This document shows, one piece after another, positions 46,118 to 55,053 of a stretch of DNA of 61,354 nt. Location of the stretch: contig CAZOIA010000007.1 in NCBI GenBank assembly GCA_964579675.1, positions 1 to 61,354 on the forward strand, read 5' to 3'. The notes beneath the pieces were generated by a model. That model saw only the letters and a list, made by a program, of their open reading frames with translations, was not told where the DNA came from and did no database searches. Both the position numbers and the translations under genes were made by a program. Positions within the stretch are counted from its first letter, which is position 1. Each line of letters starts with the position of its first letter. The stretch is from CAZOIA01 sp964579675 (GTDB lineage Bacteria > Planctomycetota > Phycisphaerae > UBA1845 > PWPN01).

Positions 46118-46449
46118 GTTCCGGCTCCTCGGGCAATGGTCTCCTGGCAACAAATCGGCCAGCAGCCGGCGGGGCTTTACCATTTCGCAGCCGGCAACGG
46201 GTGTGCCGCAGGAAGTTGCACGCAGCTCTCCCGGTCGCCCTCCCTACATTCATTCACAGAACCCGCGCTGCCGGCGCGCGCTTCAGCCGCATGAACCTGT
46301 TTTTATTCTCCACCCATGGCCGGCGGGTGCCACCCGTTTGTCCGCGCGCCAGACCGTCCCACTGGAGGCGGCGGAGAAGTTACCGGACGCAGGTGAACCT
46401 CATTCGGGTGTCCGAACCGGTCGATACACGCTGGTGGAGGACTGCGCGC
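46118..46449. other. Intergenic region with repeat copy 3
   Basis: The 332-bp gap lies between divergent CBS and HEAT genes. It contains a diverged copy of the GCTTTAGCCGGATGAACCTG repeat (46279-46305). An open frame runs through it from 46201, but the repeat shows it is not coding, so the HEAT gene starts at 46450. Confidence 0.6.
46279..46305. repeat. GCTTCAGCCGCATGAACCTG repeat, copy 3
   Basis: It matches the left arm and loop of the palindrome at 45119 (CGCTTTAGCCGGATGAACCT followed by GTTTTTA) with two mismatches over 27 bases. Confidence 0.7.
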
Positions 46450-48396
46450 ATGCCCGGCAAAGCGGCCGTTTTTGACATCCTGGTCGGCGAGCGCACGCCG
46501 GCCGTCGATCATGCCCTGGTCACGGCGCTACAGGAGGCGGATCCCCCGACCGCCCAGATGATCGTTGATGCGTTGCTCGTCCGGAATCACCGGGTCGGGC
46601 TGTACGGGTTGGTGGCGGCGTTTCAGGAATTCGACGAGTCGATCCGGCAACACGTTCTGGGGCATATGAACGAGCTGTTCGGGGTGCTGCGGGGGGCATC
46701 GCAGTCGCGGGTCAAGCAGGTTCGGCTCAACGCGCTGGAACTGATTCGGCGGGGATGTGCCTATCGGGCCGCGTACCTGGTGGACGCCGCCCTGCACGAC
46801 CGGTCGGCCCAGGTTCGCGAGGCGGCGGCTGAGACGCTGTACACCCTGGCCGACCAATTGCTCCGCACGTCGCCGGTCGCCGACCTCGACATCGATGATC
46901 TCGATCCCGATGAGATGCGGTCAAGAATGGCCCAACTTGAATCCTACGCGGAAGATCGTCGCCAGGTTGTCGGCGCGATCGAGTCGGGTCTGGCATCGTT
47001 CGGCCTGCACCTTCATCCGAGCGTAGTGGAAGCGGCGATGTGGTTCGTAGACGATCTGGGGGTCAAATTCTGGGCCGTCGTGTCGGCGCCCGGAAGCCGG
47101 GCGGCTCGCGTGGCGATCAGCATCATCAGCGGGTCCAAGAATCCCCGCCTGGTCCCCTTCAGCATCATGGCCCTCAACTACGTGGAGTTCCGCCCGCACG
47201 TGGCCAAGGTGCTGGGGACGTGTACCGACGCCGCATTCCTGGCGGAATGGCTCCGGCAGTCGTGGCGGGTCGTGCAGTCAAGGACGGCCAGAGGCCTGGC
47301 AGCGTTGCGGCAGTTGACGTGTATCCGGAACCGTGCGGCAGCACTGATGCAACTACCCGCCGACGCCCAGCGACACATTCCCCGCTGCATCAGTGCGGCC
47401 GGCATCTGCAAAGAGACGAAACTCGACGCGCTCAAGGAGTTGCTGCGGCGGGGACATCGGCGGGCCCGGCGGGCGGCGGCTTGGGCCCTGATCCCCAGAA
47501 CCGACGAACGCGCCACCTCTCAATTGAGGGCCCTGGCCCGGGGAGACTGTCCCGAGCTCGCCCGGATCGCCCAGTACGAGTTGGCCCGGCGCCGGCCCTT
47601 GGAGTACCCGCCTTGTGAATTGATCTCGATGCCGGATGCTGGCTCCCACGGCGAAAGCGTGTGGGGCGGGGCGGAGGCACCGGCGACCTTCGATAAGTAC
47701 TGGGCCACTTTCGATCAACTCAGCGAAGAGGAGGGTCGGTACTTCGGCGAGCGGATACTCGCCCAGGACTCGTCGGCCCAGGGGATTCTCGGCCGCCGAC
47801 TCACCGAATCCGAGCCTGCCGATCGGGTACGGGCCCTTCGCATCATCACCGTTCTCGGAGTCGCCGCGGCGTTTGCGGATCAGCTCTACCAGATGAGCCA
47901 CGACAACCATCCCGAGATCCGAAGTACCGCGGTCAAGGCCCTCGGGCAGCTTGAGAACGGGGCAACGAGGCGAATCCTCCGCGGAGCCCTGGCCGATGAT
48001 GATCCTCGCGTTCAGGCCAACGCCGTCGAGGCGGTGGAGTGTTCGGGCAGCAAGTTCGCGACGAGCGAGTTGTTGTCCAAGCTGGCCTCGCCGGACAATC
48101 GCGTTCGGGCCAACGCGGTCAAGGCCCTGCTAAAACTCGGCGTGCGCCAGGCGGCGGAAACACTGCTGGTCATGCTCGAAGACCCCAGCCGGGCCCAGCG
48201 AATCAGCGCGCTGTGGCTAATCGACAACATGGGCCTGTTCACGCTGGCGGCCCGGATCGTGAAGATCGCGGAATCCGACGACGACGAGCAGGTCCGCGAG
48301 CGGGCCAAGACCCTGGCTGATCGGCTGCCCGAACGGCAACCGACACCCGGCCCGACCCGAAATGCCAACCCGGAGGTGGCACCATCATTGCCTTAG
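46450..48396 (+). CDS. HEAT-repeat protein
   Basis: The 648-residue protein is made of alpha-helical HEAT-like repeats. Clear units include VKALGQLENGATRRILRGAL, ANAVKALLKLGVRQAAETLL and RRAAAWALIPRTDERATSQL. HEAT arrays are protein-protein scaffolds. No signal peptide or membrane helix is seen, so it is cytoplasmic. The ATG at 46450 lies 9 nt after GGAGG; earlier in-frame ATGs fall in the repeat. The gene is followed by a small membrane protein and yidD in the same direction. Confidence 0.85.
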   Translation: MPGKAAVFDILVGERTPAVDHALVTALQEADPPTAQMIVDALLVRNHRVGLYGLVAAFQEFDESIRQHVLGHMNELFGVLRGASQSRVKQVRLNALELIRRGCAYRAAYLVDAALHDRSAQVREAAAETLYTLADQLLRTSPVADLDIDDLDPDEMRSRMAQLESYAEDRRQVVGAIESGLASFGLHLHPSVVEAAMWFVDDLGVKFWAVVSAPGSRAARVAISIISGSKNPRLVPFSIMALNYVEFRPHVAKVLGTCTDAAFLAEWLRQSWRVVQSRTARGLAALRQLTCIRNRAAALMQLPADAQRHIPRCISAAGICKETKLDALKELLRRGHRRARRAAAWALIPRTDERATSQLRALARGDCPELARIAQYELARRRPLEYPPCELISMPDAGSHGESVWGGAEAPATFDKYWATFDQLSEEEGRYFGERILAQDSSAQGILGRRLTESEPADRVRALRIITVLGVAAAFADQLYQMSHDNHPEIRSTAVKALGQLENGATRRILRGALADDDPRVQANAVEAVECSGSKFATSELLSKLASPDNRVRANAVKALLKLGVRQAAETLLVMLEDPSRAQRISALWLIDNMGLFTLAARIVKIAESDDDEQVRERAKTLADRLPERQPTPGPTRNANPEVAPSLP

Positions 48397-48440
48397 CATT
48401 AGCACAGACAGTACTGAGCCGGGAGGCGCAACTGAGGGCC

Positions 48441-48824
48441 ATGCAGGACCGGTTCACCCGGACCGATCCCGGCGCCTGGTGGAACCTCATGCTGGTCCTG
48501 GCACTGTTGGGGTGCCTGCTCGGGGTGGCCTATCTGCTGAATCGATGCCAACAACGCCGGGCCGGGCGAGAGGGCATTCAGCCGATGGGCCTGTTCCTTC
48601 GCGTGCAACGTCAACTCGGGTTGTCCCTCCGCGATCGCTGGCGGCTCTGGCGATTGGCCGGAGTGCTCAACATCGAGCATCCCACCGCGCTGCTGATCTC
48701 GGCCCGGCTCTACGATGAGACCGTCAAGCACTATTGCGCAGGCCGGGGCTGGTTCAAGGTCAGCGTCAGGACGGTCCATCATTTCGCATCGATCCGCCGG
48801 CGGTTGTTCCAAGCGGACGAATGA
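48441..48824 (+). CDS. Small membrane protein of unknown function
   Basis: The 127-residue product has one membrane helix (WWNLMLVLALLGCLLGVAYLL) followed by a basic cytosolic part (LNRCQQRRAGREG) and a helical C-terminal domain (LRVQRQLGLSLRDRWRLWRL). I do not recognise the family. An open frame extends upstream to an ATT near 48384 behind GGAGGTGG, inside the HEAT gene end, giving an alternative longer start. It lies between the HEAT gene and yidD, 44 bp after the HEAT stop. Confidence 0.6.
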   Translation: MQDRFTRTDPGAWWNLMLVLALLGCLLGVAYLLNRCQQRRAGREGIQPMGLFLRVQRQLGLSLRDRWRLWRLAGVLNIEHPTALLISARLYDETVKHYCAGRGWFKVSVRTVHHFASIRRRLFQADE

Positions 48825-48870
48825 GCGCCGACCTCGCAACGGTCCCTTCGGATCGGTACAATGACTCCCC

Positions 48871-49146
48871 GTGCAGGCAGTTATCGCCATCATCAGCCGA
48901 TTGCCGGTGCTTGCCCTGGAATGCCTGGTCCGCGGGTACCAGGTAGTTCTCTCGCCGCTGCTGGTGGGCAGTTGCAAATTCGTGCCTTCCTGCAGCGACT
49001 ACTTCATCCAGGCCGTTCGCGAGTGGGGGGCGATCCGCGGGTTGCGGCTGGGGATTCGACGATTAGCCCGCTGCCATCCGTTCAGCGCCGGCGGGCTCGA
49101 CCCGGTGCCCCGACGGCCGGAAGGCTCCGGCCCGGGTGACCTCTAA
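48871..49146 (+). CDS. yidD: Membrane protein insertion efficiency factor YidD
   Basis: The 91-residue protein matches YidD end to end: GYQVVLSPLLVGSCKFVPSC, then SDYFIQAVREWGAIRGLRLG and RLARCHPFSAGGLDPVP. YidD is a short amphipathic membrane protein that assists YidC-dependent insertion. The start is GTG at 48871. Unusually, no yidC, rnpA or rpmH lies beside it; the usual rpmH-rnpA-yidD-yidC order is broken. Confidence 0.93.
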   Translation: MQAVIAIISRLPVLALECLVRGYQVVLSPLLVGSCKFVPSCSDYFIQAVREWGAIRGLRLGIRRLARCHPFSAGGLDPVPRRPEGSGPGDL

Positions 49147-49170
49147 TCGGTCAATACGGGGTTGGCTCCG

Positions 49171-50514
49171 CTACAGGATGAACCGGCTCACGTCCTCATC
49201 CTGGGAGATCTCGGCCAGGCGCTGGCGGACCTCCTTGGCGTCAATGATCACCGTGTCGCCCGTCCGGTCAGGGGCCTCAAACGAAAGCGTCTCCAGCACC
49301 TTCTCGATGATCGTATACAACCGCCGGGCGCCGATGTTCAACGTATTGAGGTTGACCTGGTGGGCGATTTCGGCCATGGCCTCGACGGCGTCGGGCGTGA
49401 ACTCGAGCTTAACGCCCTCGGTGGCCATCATCGCTACCTGCTGGCGGGTCAGGGCATTCTGCGGCTGAGTGAGGATGCGAACGAAGTCGTCCTTGGTCAG
49501 ATCGCCCAGCTCGACGCGGATTGGGAATCGGCCCTGGAGCTCAGGCATGAGGTCGGACGGCTTGCTGGCGTGGAAGGCACCGGCGGCAATGAACAGGATG
49601 TGATCCGTCTTGACCGGGCCGTACCGCGTGTTCACCGCACAGCCCTCGACGATCGGCAGCAGATCGCGCTGCACGCCCTGCCGCGAGACATCGGGCCCGT
49701 GGGCACCGCCCGCCGCGGCGATCTTATCGATCTCATCGACGAAGACGAGGCCGCTGTTCTCGGTTCGCTGGATGGCCATCTCGATTACCTTCTCGCGGTC
49801 GATCAACTGATCGCAAGCCTGATGGAACAGCACCTTGCGGGCTTCCCGGACGGGGAGCCGGCGGTTCTTGGACTGCTGCGGTATGATCTTCTCGAAGAAG
49901 CTCTGAACTTCCGGATCAAGCTGGTCCATGCCGATCGTGGCCATCATGCCGACCGGCAGTGGTTTCTCCTCCGAGGTGATCTCGACGTCGCGGTCATCGA
50001 ATTCGCCGTCGCGGAGGCGCCGGCGGAACTTCTCGCGCGTTCGGTGGCGTTTCTGGGCGGCTTCGCTGTTGGGATCGTCTTCATAGGCGTCGGTCCCGCC
50101 GGCCGGCAGCATCGCGTCGAGCAGCCGCTCCTCGGCGATGCGTTCAGCCTCCTGGCGCACAACTTCGGTCTGCTCCTGGCGGACCATGTGAACGGCCAGG
50201 TCCAGCAGATCCCGGATCATGCTTTCGACATCGCGGCCATGGTAGCCGACCTCGGTGTACTTGGAGGCCTCCACCTTGACGAACGGCGCGTTGACCAGCC
50301 GGGCCAGCCGACGGGCGATCTCGGTCTTACCCACCCCGGTCGGGCCCATCATGAGGATGTTCTTCGGGCCGACCTCGGACCGCATGAACTCGGGAAGTTG
50401 CTGGCGCCGCCACCGGTTCCGCACCGCCACCGCCACCGCGCGCTTGGCGTCATCCTGGCCAATGATGTACTGGTCCAGTGCCTCGACGATCTGCCTGGGG
50501 GTGAGGTCTTTCAT
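49171..50514 (-). CDS. hslU: ATP-dependent protease ATPase subunit HslU
   Basis: The 447-residue AAA+ unfoldase has Walker A GPTGVGKT (residues 57-64), an I-domain, Walker B VFVDEIDKIA, and the conserved C-terminus DEDVSRFIL that docks into HslV. It would feed substrates to the HslV peptidase. The start at 50514 (MKDLTPRQIV) matches the family length; a longer frame is false. hslV is not adjacent, though the intact docking tail implies it exists elsewhere. The gene is divergent from trmJ. Confidence 0.94.
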   Translation of the reverse strand: MKDLTPRQIVEALDQYIIGQDDAKRAVAVAVRNRWRRQQLPEFMRSEVGPKNILMMGPTGVGKTEIARRLARLVNAPFVKVEASKYTEVGYHGRDVESMIRDLLDLAVHMVRQEQTEVVRQEAERIAEERLLDAMLPAGGTDAYEDDPNSEAAQKRHRTREKFRRRLRDGEFDDRDVEITSEEKPLPVGMMATIGMDQLDPEVQSFFEKIIPQQSKNRRLPVREARKVLFHQACDQLIDREKVIEMAIQRTENSGLVFVDEIDKIAAAGGAHGPDVSRQGVQRDLLPIVEGCAVNTRYGPVKTDHILFIAAGAFHASKPSDLMPELQGRFPIRVELGDLTKDDFVRILTQPQNALTRQQVAMMATEGVKLEFTPDAVEAMAEIAHQVNLNTLNIGARRLYTIIEKVLETLSFEAPDRTGDTVIIDAKEVRQRLAEISQDEDVSRFIL

Positions 50515-50663
50515 GTTGTTGCCGAGTACTTCAAGGTGAACAGCATAAGCAAGGGGGTAACGTAGTCGGCCCGCCATTCTACGGCTACGCCTGCCTTGCT
50601 GTCGAGGCCTGGTGGAATCGACCTGGCAGATCTGGCTGGATAGAATGCGTGTCGGTAGGGCAA

Positions 50664-51440
50664 ATGATGCGGGCTGAGAAAGACGCCAGGGAGCCACTCG
50701 ATTGGATGACTCGCGTTCGCGTCGTTCTGGTTCGCCCGCAGGTGGCGGGTAACATCGGGGCCGTCGCTCGCCTCGCGGAGAACTTCGGCGTGGGCCGGCT
50801 GTGGCTGGTCCAGCCCGTGGCTGACCCCGTTTCGCCCGAGGCGATGCAGCGCAGCACGCGAGGGGAGCACCGATTGCACTCGGCCCGCGTTACCGCCACG
50901 CTTGCCGAAGCTCTCGAAGGCGCGGTGTACGCGATCGGCGCCAGTCGTCGTCGAGGCCCGACGCATCAGGCGGAAGACCTCTCGCCGCCCGGGATGGCCC
51001 GCGTCGTCCGCGATCGGATCGCCGACGGCGACGTCGCTCTGCTGTTCGGCACCGAGGACAAAGGGCTGTCCCGCGAGAACCTGCTCGCGTGTGACGCCGT
51101 CGTAAACATCCCTGCCCGGCCTGATTACCCGACGTTTAACCTCTCGCATGCCGTTGCGATCTGCCTCTACGAGGTCTTTGTCGCCATTGCCGGCAGCTCA
51201 CGGACCGATCGGCCCGCGCGCCGGCGCACCGAACCGGCGGACCTGGCCATGATGAACCGCCTGATGGCCAAGCTTCAACACGCGCTGTTGACCATCGGAT
51301 ATCTGCGAGAAGAGAAGCCCGACCACCTGATGTTTCCGATCCGCTCCCTGTTGTCGCGAGCGGAGCTGACCCGGGCCGAGGCCCAAATCCTGATGGGACT
51401 CGCCCAACAGATTGATGAGTTTGCCCGGTATGGCAGGTAG
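50664..51440 (+). CDS. trmJ: RNA methyltransferase, SPOUT family TrmJ-type
   Basis: The 258-residue protein has the TrmH/SpoU knot: VRVVLVRPQVAGNIGAVARL (motif 1), VALLFGTEDKGLSRENLLAC (motif 2) and PTFNLSHAVAICLYEVF (motif 3). A short C-terminal helical extension (EEKPDHLMFPIRSLLSRAEL) is characteristic of TrmJ, which methylates ribose at tRNA position 32. Start choice is uncertain: ATG 50664 follows AGGG; GTG 50649 and ATG 50706 (MTRVRVVL) are alternatives. Confidence 0.85.
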   Translation: MMRAEKDAREPLDWMTRVRVVLVRPQVAGNIGAVARLAENFGVGRLWLVQPVADPVSPEAMQRSTRGEHRLHSARVTATLAEALEGAVYAIGASRRRGPTHQAEDLSPPGMARVVRDRIADGDVALLFGTEDKGLSRENLLACDAVVNIPARPDYPTFNLSHAVAICLYEVFVAIAGSSRTDRPARRRTEPADLAMMNRLMAKLQHALLTIGYLREEKPDHLMFPIRSLLSRAELTRAEAQILMGLAQQIDEFARYGR

Positions 51441-51543
51441 CAGGGAATCTGCCCAAAGGCTCCAACCGGGCTGTGGCACGGGTTTCCACGCTGTGCGGGC
51501 ACCGGTGAAAACCGGTGCCACATTGGTGTCTTGTTACATTTCC

Positions 51544-53124
51544 TCAGCCGGCCTGCAAGGAGTTTCCGGCCGGTGCAAACGCTGCGGGCATGACGGGCAG
51601 ATCTTCGATCACCACCAGCCGCCGGCGCCGGGGCCCACCTGCTTCGGGACGTGAGATCCAGCCGATGGTGAGATAAGACGCGGCGTAGATCCCCAGGAAA
51701 ACGCTGAACGCGAGCCGATGGGCCGCCGCCAGGTAGATCGCCCAGTTGGCCAGGCAGTAGGCGCCGACAAGCATTTCGGCGAACCACATCCACCAATATT
51801 TCTGGGCCTTGTACCGGCTCGGGAGCCTGGTCTTCTGCGTGCTGCCGGACTTCGGCGTCCGCACGAACTCGCCGCCGCGTGTCCACAGACCGCGGAGTAC
51901 GGCAAGTCCGTTGTTGATCGATAGACCGGTACCCAGCAGCACCATGACCGGGACCGCCCGGATCCCGCTCCACCCGCCGCCGAGACTGTACCGGGCGTAC
52001 CCGTATACCGCCGGCGGCGCGAGGGCACTGAGAATCACCAGTGTCCAGCCGAAACCGAAGCACCACCAGTAGGCGCTCGGGTCCACCATTACCAGCATCG
52101 GCCGGGCCAGCAGAGCCAGGAACATCATCCACAGTGCCACCGAGTAGTGCGTCAGGTGAATGGTCGCCTCCAGCTTCTGGGTGATCCGCAGCCGTGACCG
52201 CCAGATGCGAGGCAGCAATTTGACCGCCGTCTGAATCGAACCGGTCGCCCAGCGACGCTGCTGGGCCTTCAGCGCGTTGATGGTACTGGGCAACTCGGCC
52301 GGACAAGCCAAGTCCAGACAGTAATCGATTTTCCAGCCGGCCAACTGGGCGCGATAGGACAAGTCCAGGTCTTCGGTGAGGGTATCGGCCGACCACCCAC
52401 CGACGGCGGGGTCCTCGATGGCCACCCGTCGCCACATTCCCGCCGTTCCGTTGAAATTCATCAGGAGGTTGTTCCACGCCCGCGCCCCCTGCTCCACGGC
52501 GAAGTGCCCGTCGATGCCCACCGACTGGGCCTTGGTCAGCCAGGACTCCCGGGCGTTGAGGTGCGCCCATCGTCCCTGCAAGCATGCCAGCTTCTCGTCC
52601 CGGGCCATCAGGGGCGAGGCCCGTTTCAGAAAATCCTTGGGCGGAACGAAGTCCGCGTCGAACACCGCCACCAGCGGATGAGGACTCCGGGCCAGACCGA
52701 CCTTCAGCGCGCCGGCCTTGAAGCCCTTCCGATCCTCCCGCCGGATCACCCCGATGTCCACGCCCTGCTCCCGCAGCCGCCGAACCACCCGGTCCACCAG
52801 CAGGCGGGTCTCGTCCGTACTGTCGTCGAGCACCTGAATCGTGTGCTTGCCGCGGGGGTATTCCATTGCCGCGACCGCCTCAATCACCCGGGCCGCGACG
52901 TCCGCCTCGTTGTAAATGGGGATCTGGCTGGTGACGCCCAGCCACTCATGACCCGGCGTCTCGGCCAGGTAACGCTCGACAAACGACCGCTGCTCAGAGG
53001 TCTTCTGCCTGCTGCGGCGCCTGAAAAGGTATACCAGCACGTACAGATGCACCCCGTACAGGGCGAGCATACCCGTGCTGACCAGAAACACCGCCAGCAG
53101 GATGGAGTCGAACCACACGTTCAC
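51544..53124 (-). CDS. Processive family 2 glycosyltransferase (cellulose synthase/glucomannan-like)
   Basis: The 526-residue protein has an N-terminal membrane helix, a GT2 catalytic domain with AVFDADFVPP (DxD), LTEDLDLSYRA (TED) and QQRRW (QxxRW), and a C-terminal group of four or five membrane helices. This is the arrangement of processive beta-glycan synthases such as CslA glucomannan or curdlan-type enzymes. It probably extrudes a polysaccharide. The start is GTG at 53124 with GAGGA upstream. No BcsB, BcsC or PilZ partner is adjacent. Confidence 0.88.
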   Translation of the reverse strand: MNVWFDSILLAVFLVSTGMLALYGVHLYVLVYLFRRRSRQKTSEQRSFVERYLAETPGHEWLGVTSQIPIYNEADVAARVIEAVAAMEYPRGKHTIQVLDDSTDETRLLVDRVVRRLREQGVDIGVIRREDRKGFKAGALKVGLARSPHPLVAVFDADFVPPKDFLKRASPLMARDEKLACLQGRWAHLNARESWLTKAQSVGIDGHFAVEQGARAWNNLLMNFNGTAGMWRRVAIEDPAVGGWSADTLTEDLDLSYRAQLAGWKIDYCLDLACPAELPSTINALKAQQRRWATGSIQTAVKLLPRIWRSRLRITQKLEATIHLTHYSVALWMMFLALLARPMLVMVDPSAYWWCFGFGWTLVILSALAPPAVYGYARYSLGGGWSGIRAVPVMVLLGTGLSINNGLAVLRGLWTRGGEFVRTPKSGSTQKTRLPSRYKAQKYWWMWFAEMLVGAYCLANWAIYLAAAHRLAFSVFLGIYAASYLTIGWISRPEAGGPRRRRLVVIEDLPVMPAAFAPAGNSLQAG

Positions 53125-53681
53125 GGCTGTTGTATCCTCGTTACGCTAACCACCGGCAGCTTCCCTGCTGGCTGGCGACGGTCGGATACTCGGGATTGTC
53201 TAAGGCTCAGCATTCACACGCCGACCGCGCTCCGCGACGGCGGCATCCCGGCCCCTATTCTCGGTCGTTGGTGCCCAAAAGCCTCGTCCTCGATCCGCCG
53301 CGCCAGCGAGCTCGGGACGCCATCGGCTCTTGGCAGGAAGTATCGGCTTTCCAGACCTCTTCCTTATCCCAATCAGCATTGCCAATACGATAGTCACCCC
53401 CGTGGGGTGTGTCAACGTCGAGGGACGCCGCCTCAGCCCGGGTCGCCGGAGGCTCCCGGCTGGCCACGGCGGGGTCCGGCCCGGCCTGCTCACCGGAGAG
53501 AGAAACCGGCCCAAACCGCTTGTTCGCCCGAAGCTCCATGCCGGCCGGTGGACGCTCGCGGTTTGCAGTGCTACGCTCATCGGGTCGCCCGGCGGGGCGT
53601 CGCGTGGCATCCCCAGGCAAAGGCGCCGGCATGTCTTCGCCGACGACAACACGCGGCGGTGAACACAGGCAGAGCAGTACC
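53125..53681. other. Intergenic region upstream of lgt
   Basis: The 557-bp gap between the GT2 gene and lgt holds no gene I can support. Long open frames run through on both strands because of base composition. No repeat of the other families is present. Confidence 0.5.
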
Positions 53682-54854
53682 GTGCATCCCGAGCTGTTCA
53701 AGATTCCCTGGCTCAACACAACCGTACCCAGCTACGGTGTCATGCTGGTGATTGGCTTCCTCGGCGGCACCTGGTGGATGACCCGCCGGGCAGGCCGCGT
53801 CAAGGCCGACCCGGACATCGTGCTCAACCTGGCGTTCATCGTGTTGTTCTTCAGCATGCTCGGCGCCCGCGCTTTTTACGTGGTCCACTACTGGGAGTCA
53901 CAGTTTGCGGACCGGCCCGGCCAGATCCTCGACCTCCGGGCGGGCGGCTTTGAGTTCTACGGCGGATTGGCCGGGGCGTTCGTGCCGGCCGTTCTCTATC
54001 TGTGGTACAAGGGTCTCTCCATACGCCTTTATGCGGACCTGGTGACGCCGTCACTGCTGTTCGGCCTGGGAATCGGCCGGATCGGTTGTTTTCTGTTCGG
54101 CTGCTGCTGGGGCGGAAGCTGTCCGCCTGGTCTGCCCTGGGCGGTCAGGTTCCCGTATGGCAGCCCGCCGCACCAGCGGCAATGGGAGCATCGACTGGCC
54201 ACGCTGCCGGCGGAGCTGGTCTTCATCGATCCGGTCGGGCTGGCAGCACCGGTTCCCCGACGGATACTCGCCCTGACGGCTGAAAACATGGCCAAGCTCA
54301 GGACCAGACTTGCGGAGGCGGCCACCGCGGCGGCGGATGCGAAGGCCGAGGGTGATCCTGAAAGAATCGAAAAGGCCCAGGCCGACTCGGCCCGCCTGCA
54401 ACGGGCCGCCGGGCTGCTGCTCGACCATCTGGCCAGATTCGACGCGATGCCCGCCTCATTGGGGGAACTGGCGGCCCGACCGGCCTTCCGCACTGGCCCG
54501 CTCCACCCCGCGCAGATCTACGCCTTGATCGGCGCGCTGCTCCTGGCCTGGCTGACCAACGCCTGTTTCTATCGGCGCAAGCGGCACGGCACGGTGATGG
54601 TGCTCGGTTTGATGCTCTACGCCGTCGAGCGGTTCGTCGCGGAGGTCATTCGCGTGGACAACCCGCGCGATACCTTCGGCCTGACGATCTCGCAGGGTAT
54701 CAGCATCGCCCTTTTTCTGACCGCCCTTGTGTCCCTGCTGGTTCTGCGCAGACTGCCCCTCCGCTCGCCCAAACCGGCGGCCTGCGCTGCCCGACCAGAA
54801 CCTCCCCAACCCGAGCCTTTGGAACCAGAGCCCGGAGCGCAAGCGACGGGTTGA
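53682..54854 (+). CDS. lgt: Prolipoprotein diacylglyceryl transferase Lgt, with insertion
   Basis: The 390-residue membrane protein begins MHPELFKIPWLNTTVPSYGV at GTG 53682, the standard Lgt opening. The signature GLGIGRIGCFLFGCCWGG lies near residue 130. A charged, helix-rich segment of about 100 residues (roughly 165-265; AENMAKLRTRLAEAATAAAD and LQRAAGLLLDHLARFDAMP) is inserted before GPLHPAQIYALIGAL. Lgt adds diacylglycerol to lipobox cysteines, as found in two predicted lipoproteins of this window. The final codons and stop come from the dispersed CCGGAGCGCAAGCGACGGG repeat. Confidence 0.9.
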   Translation: MHPELFKIPWLNTTVPSYGVMLVIGFLGGTWWMTRRAGRVKADPDIVLNLAFIVLFFSMLGARAFYVVHYWESQFADRPGQILDLRAGGFEFYGGLAGAFVPAVLYLWYKGLSIRLYADLVTPSLLFGLGIGRIGCFLFGCCWGGSCPPGLPWAVRFPYGSPPHQRQWEHRLATLPAELVFIDPVGLAAPVPRRILALTAENMAKLRTRLAEAATAAADAKAEGDPERIEKAQADSARLQRAAGLLLDHLARFDAMPASLGELAARPAFRTGPLHPAQIYALIGALLLAWLTNACFYRRKRHGTVMVLGLMLYAVERFVAEVIRVDNPRDTFGLTISQGISIALFLTALVSLLVLRRLPLRSPKPAACAARPEPPQPEPLEPEPGAQATG

Positions 54855-54909
54855 CGCGTCCCGCGCCGGCAGTTGCAAACCAGAGCCCGGAGCGCAAGCG
54901 ACGGGTTGA
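54823..54909. repeat. Direct repeat AACCAGAGCCCGGAGCGCAA, two copies
   Basis: The 32-bp unit, ending GCGACGGGTTGA, occupies 54823-54854 and again 54878-54909 (period 55). The first copy encodes the C-terminal PEPGAQATG and the stop codon of lgt. Part of the unit (GCAAGCGACGGG) recurs near 29296. Confidence 0.85.
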
Positions 54910-55053
54910 TTCGTCCCGTACCGACGGGTGCAAGCGGCACCATACTCTGGGGGACGCGGCGCCTGCGCCCGGACTTGACTTGCTGCCGAGAGGTCCGTAG
55001 CGTCAACACCACTGAAGTGACCGACCGGGACGATTCCTGAGGCGATTCATCAC

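Noticed and set aside
46201..46449. Longer N-terminus of the HEAT protein
   Set aside because: It includes a dispersed repeat copy (46279-46305); the ATG at 46450 has a proper ribosome-binding site.
49162..50565. 467-residue plus-strand frame
   Set aside because: It is the antisense shadow of hslU and matches no family.
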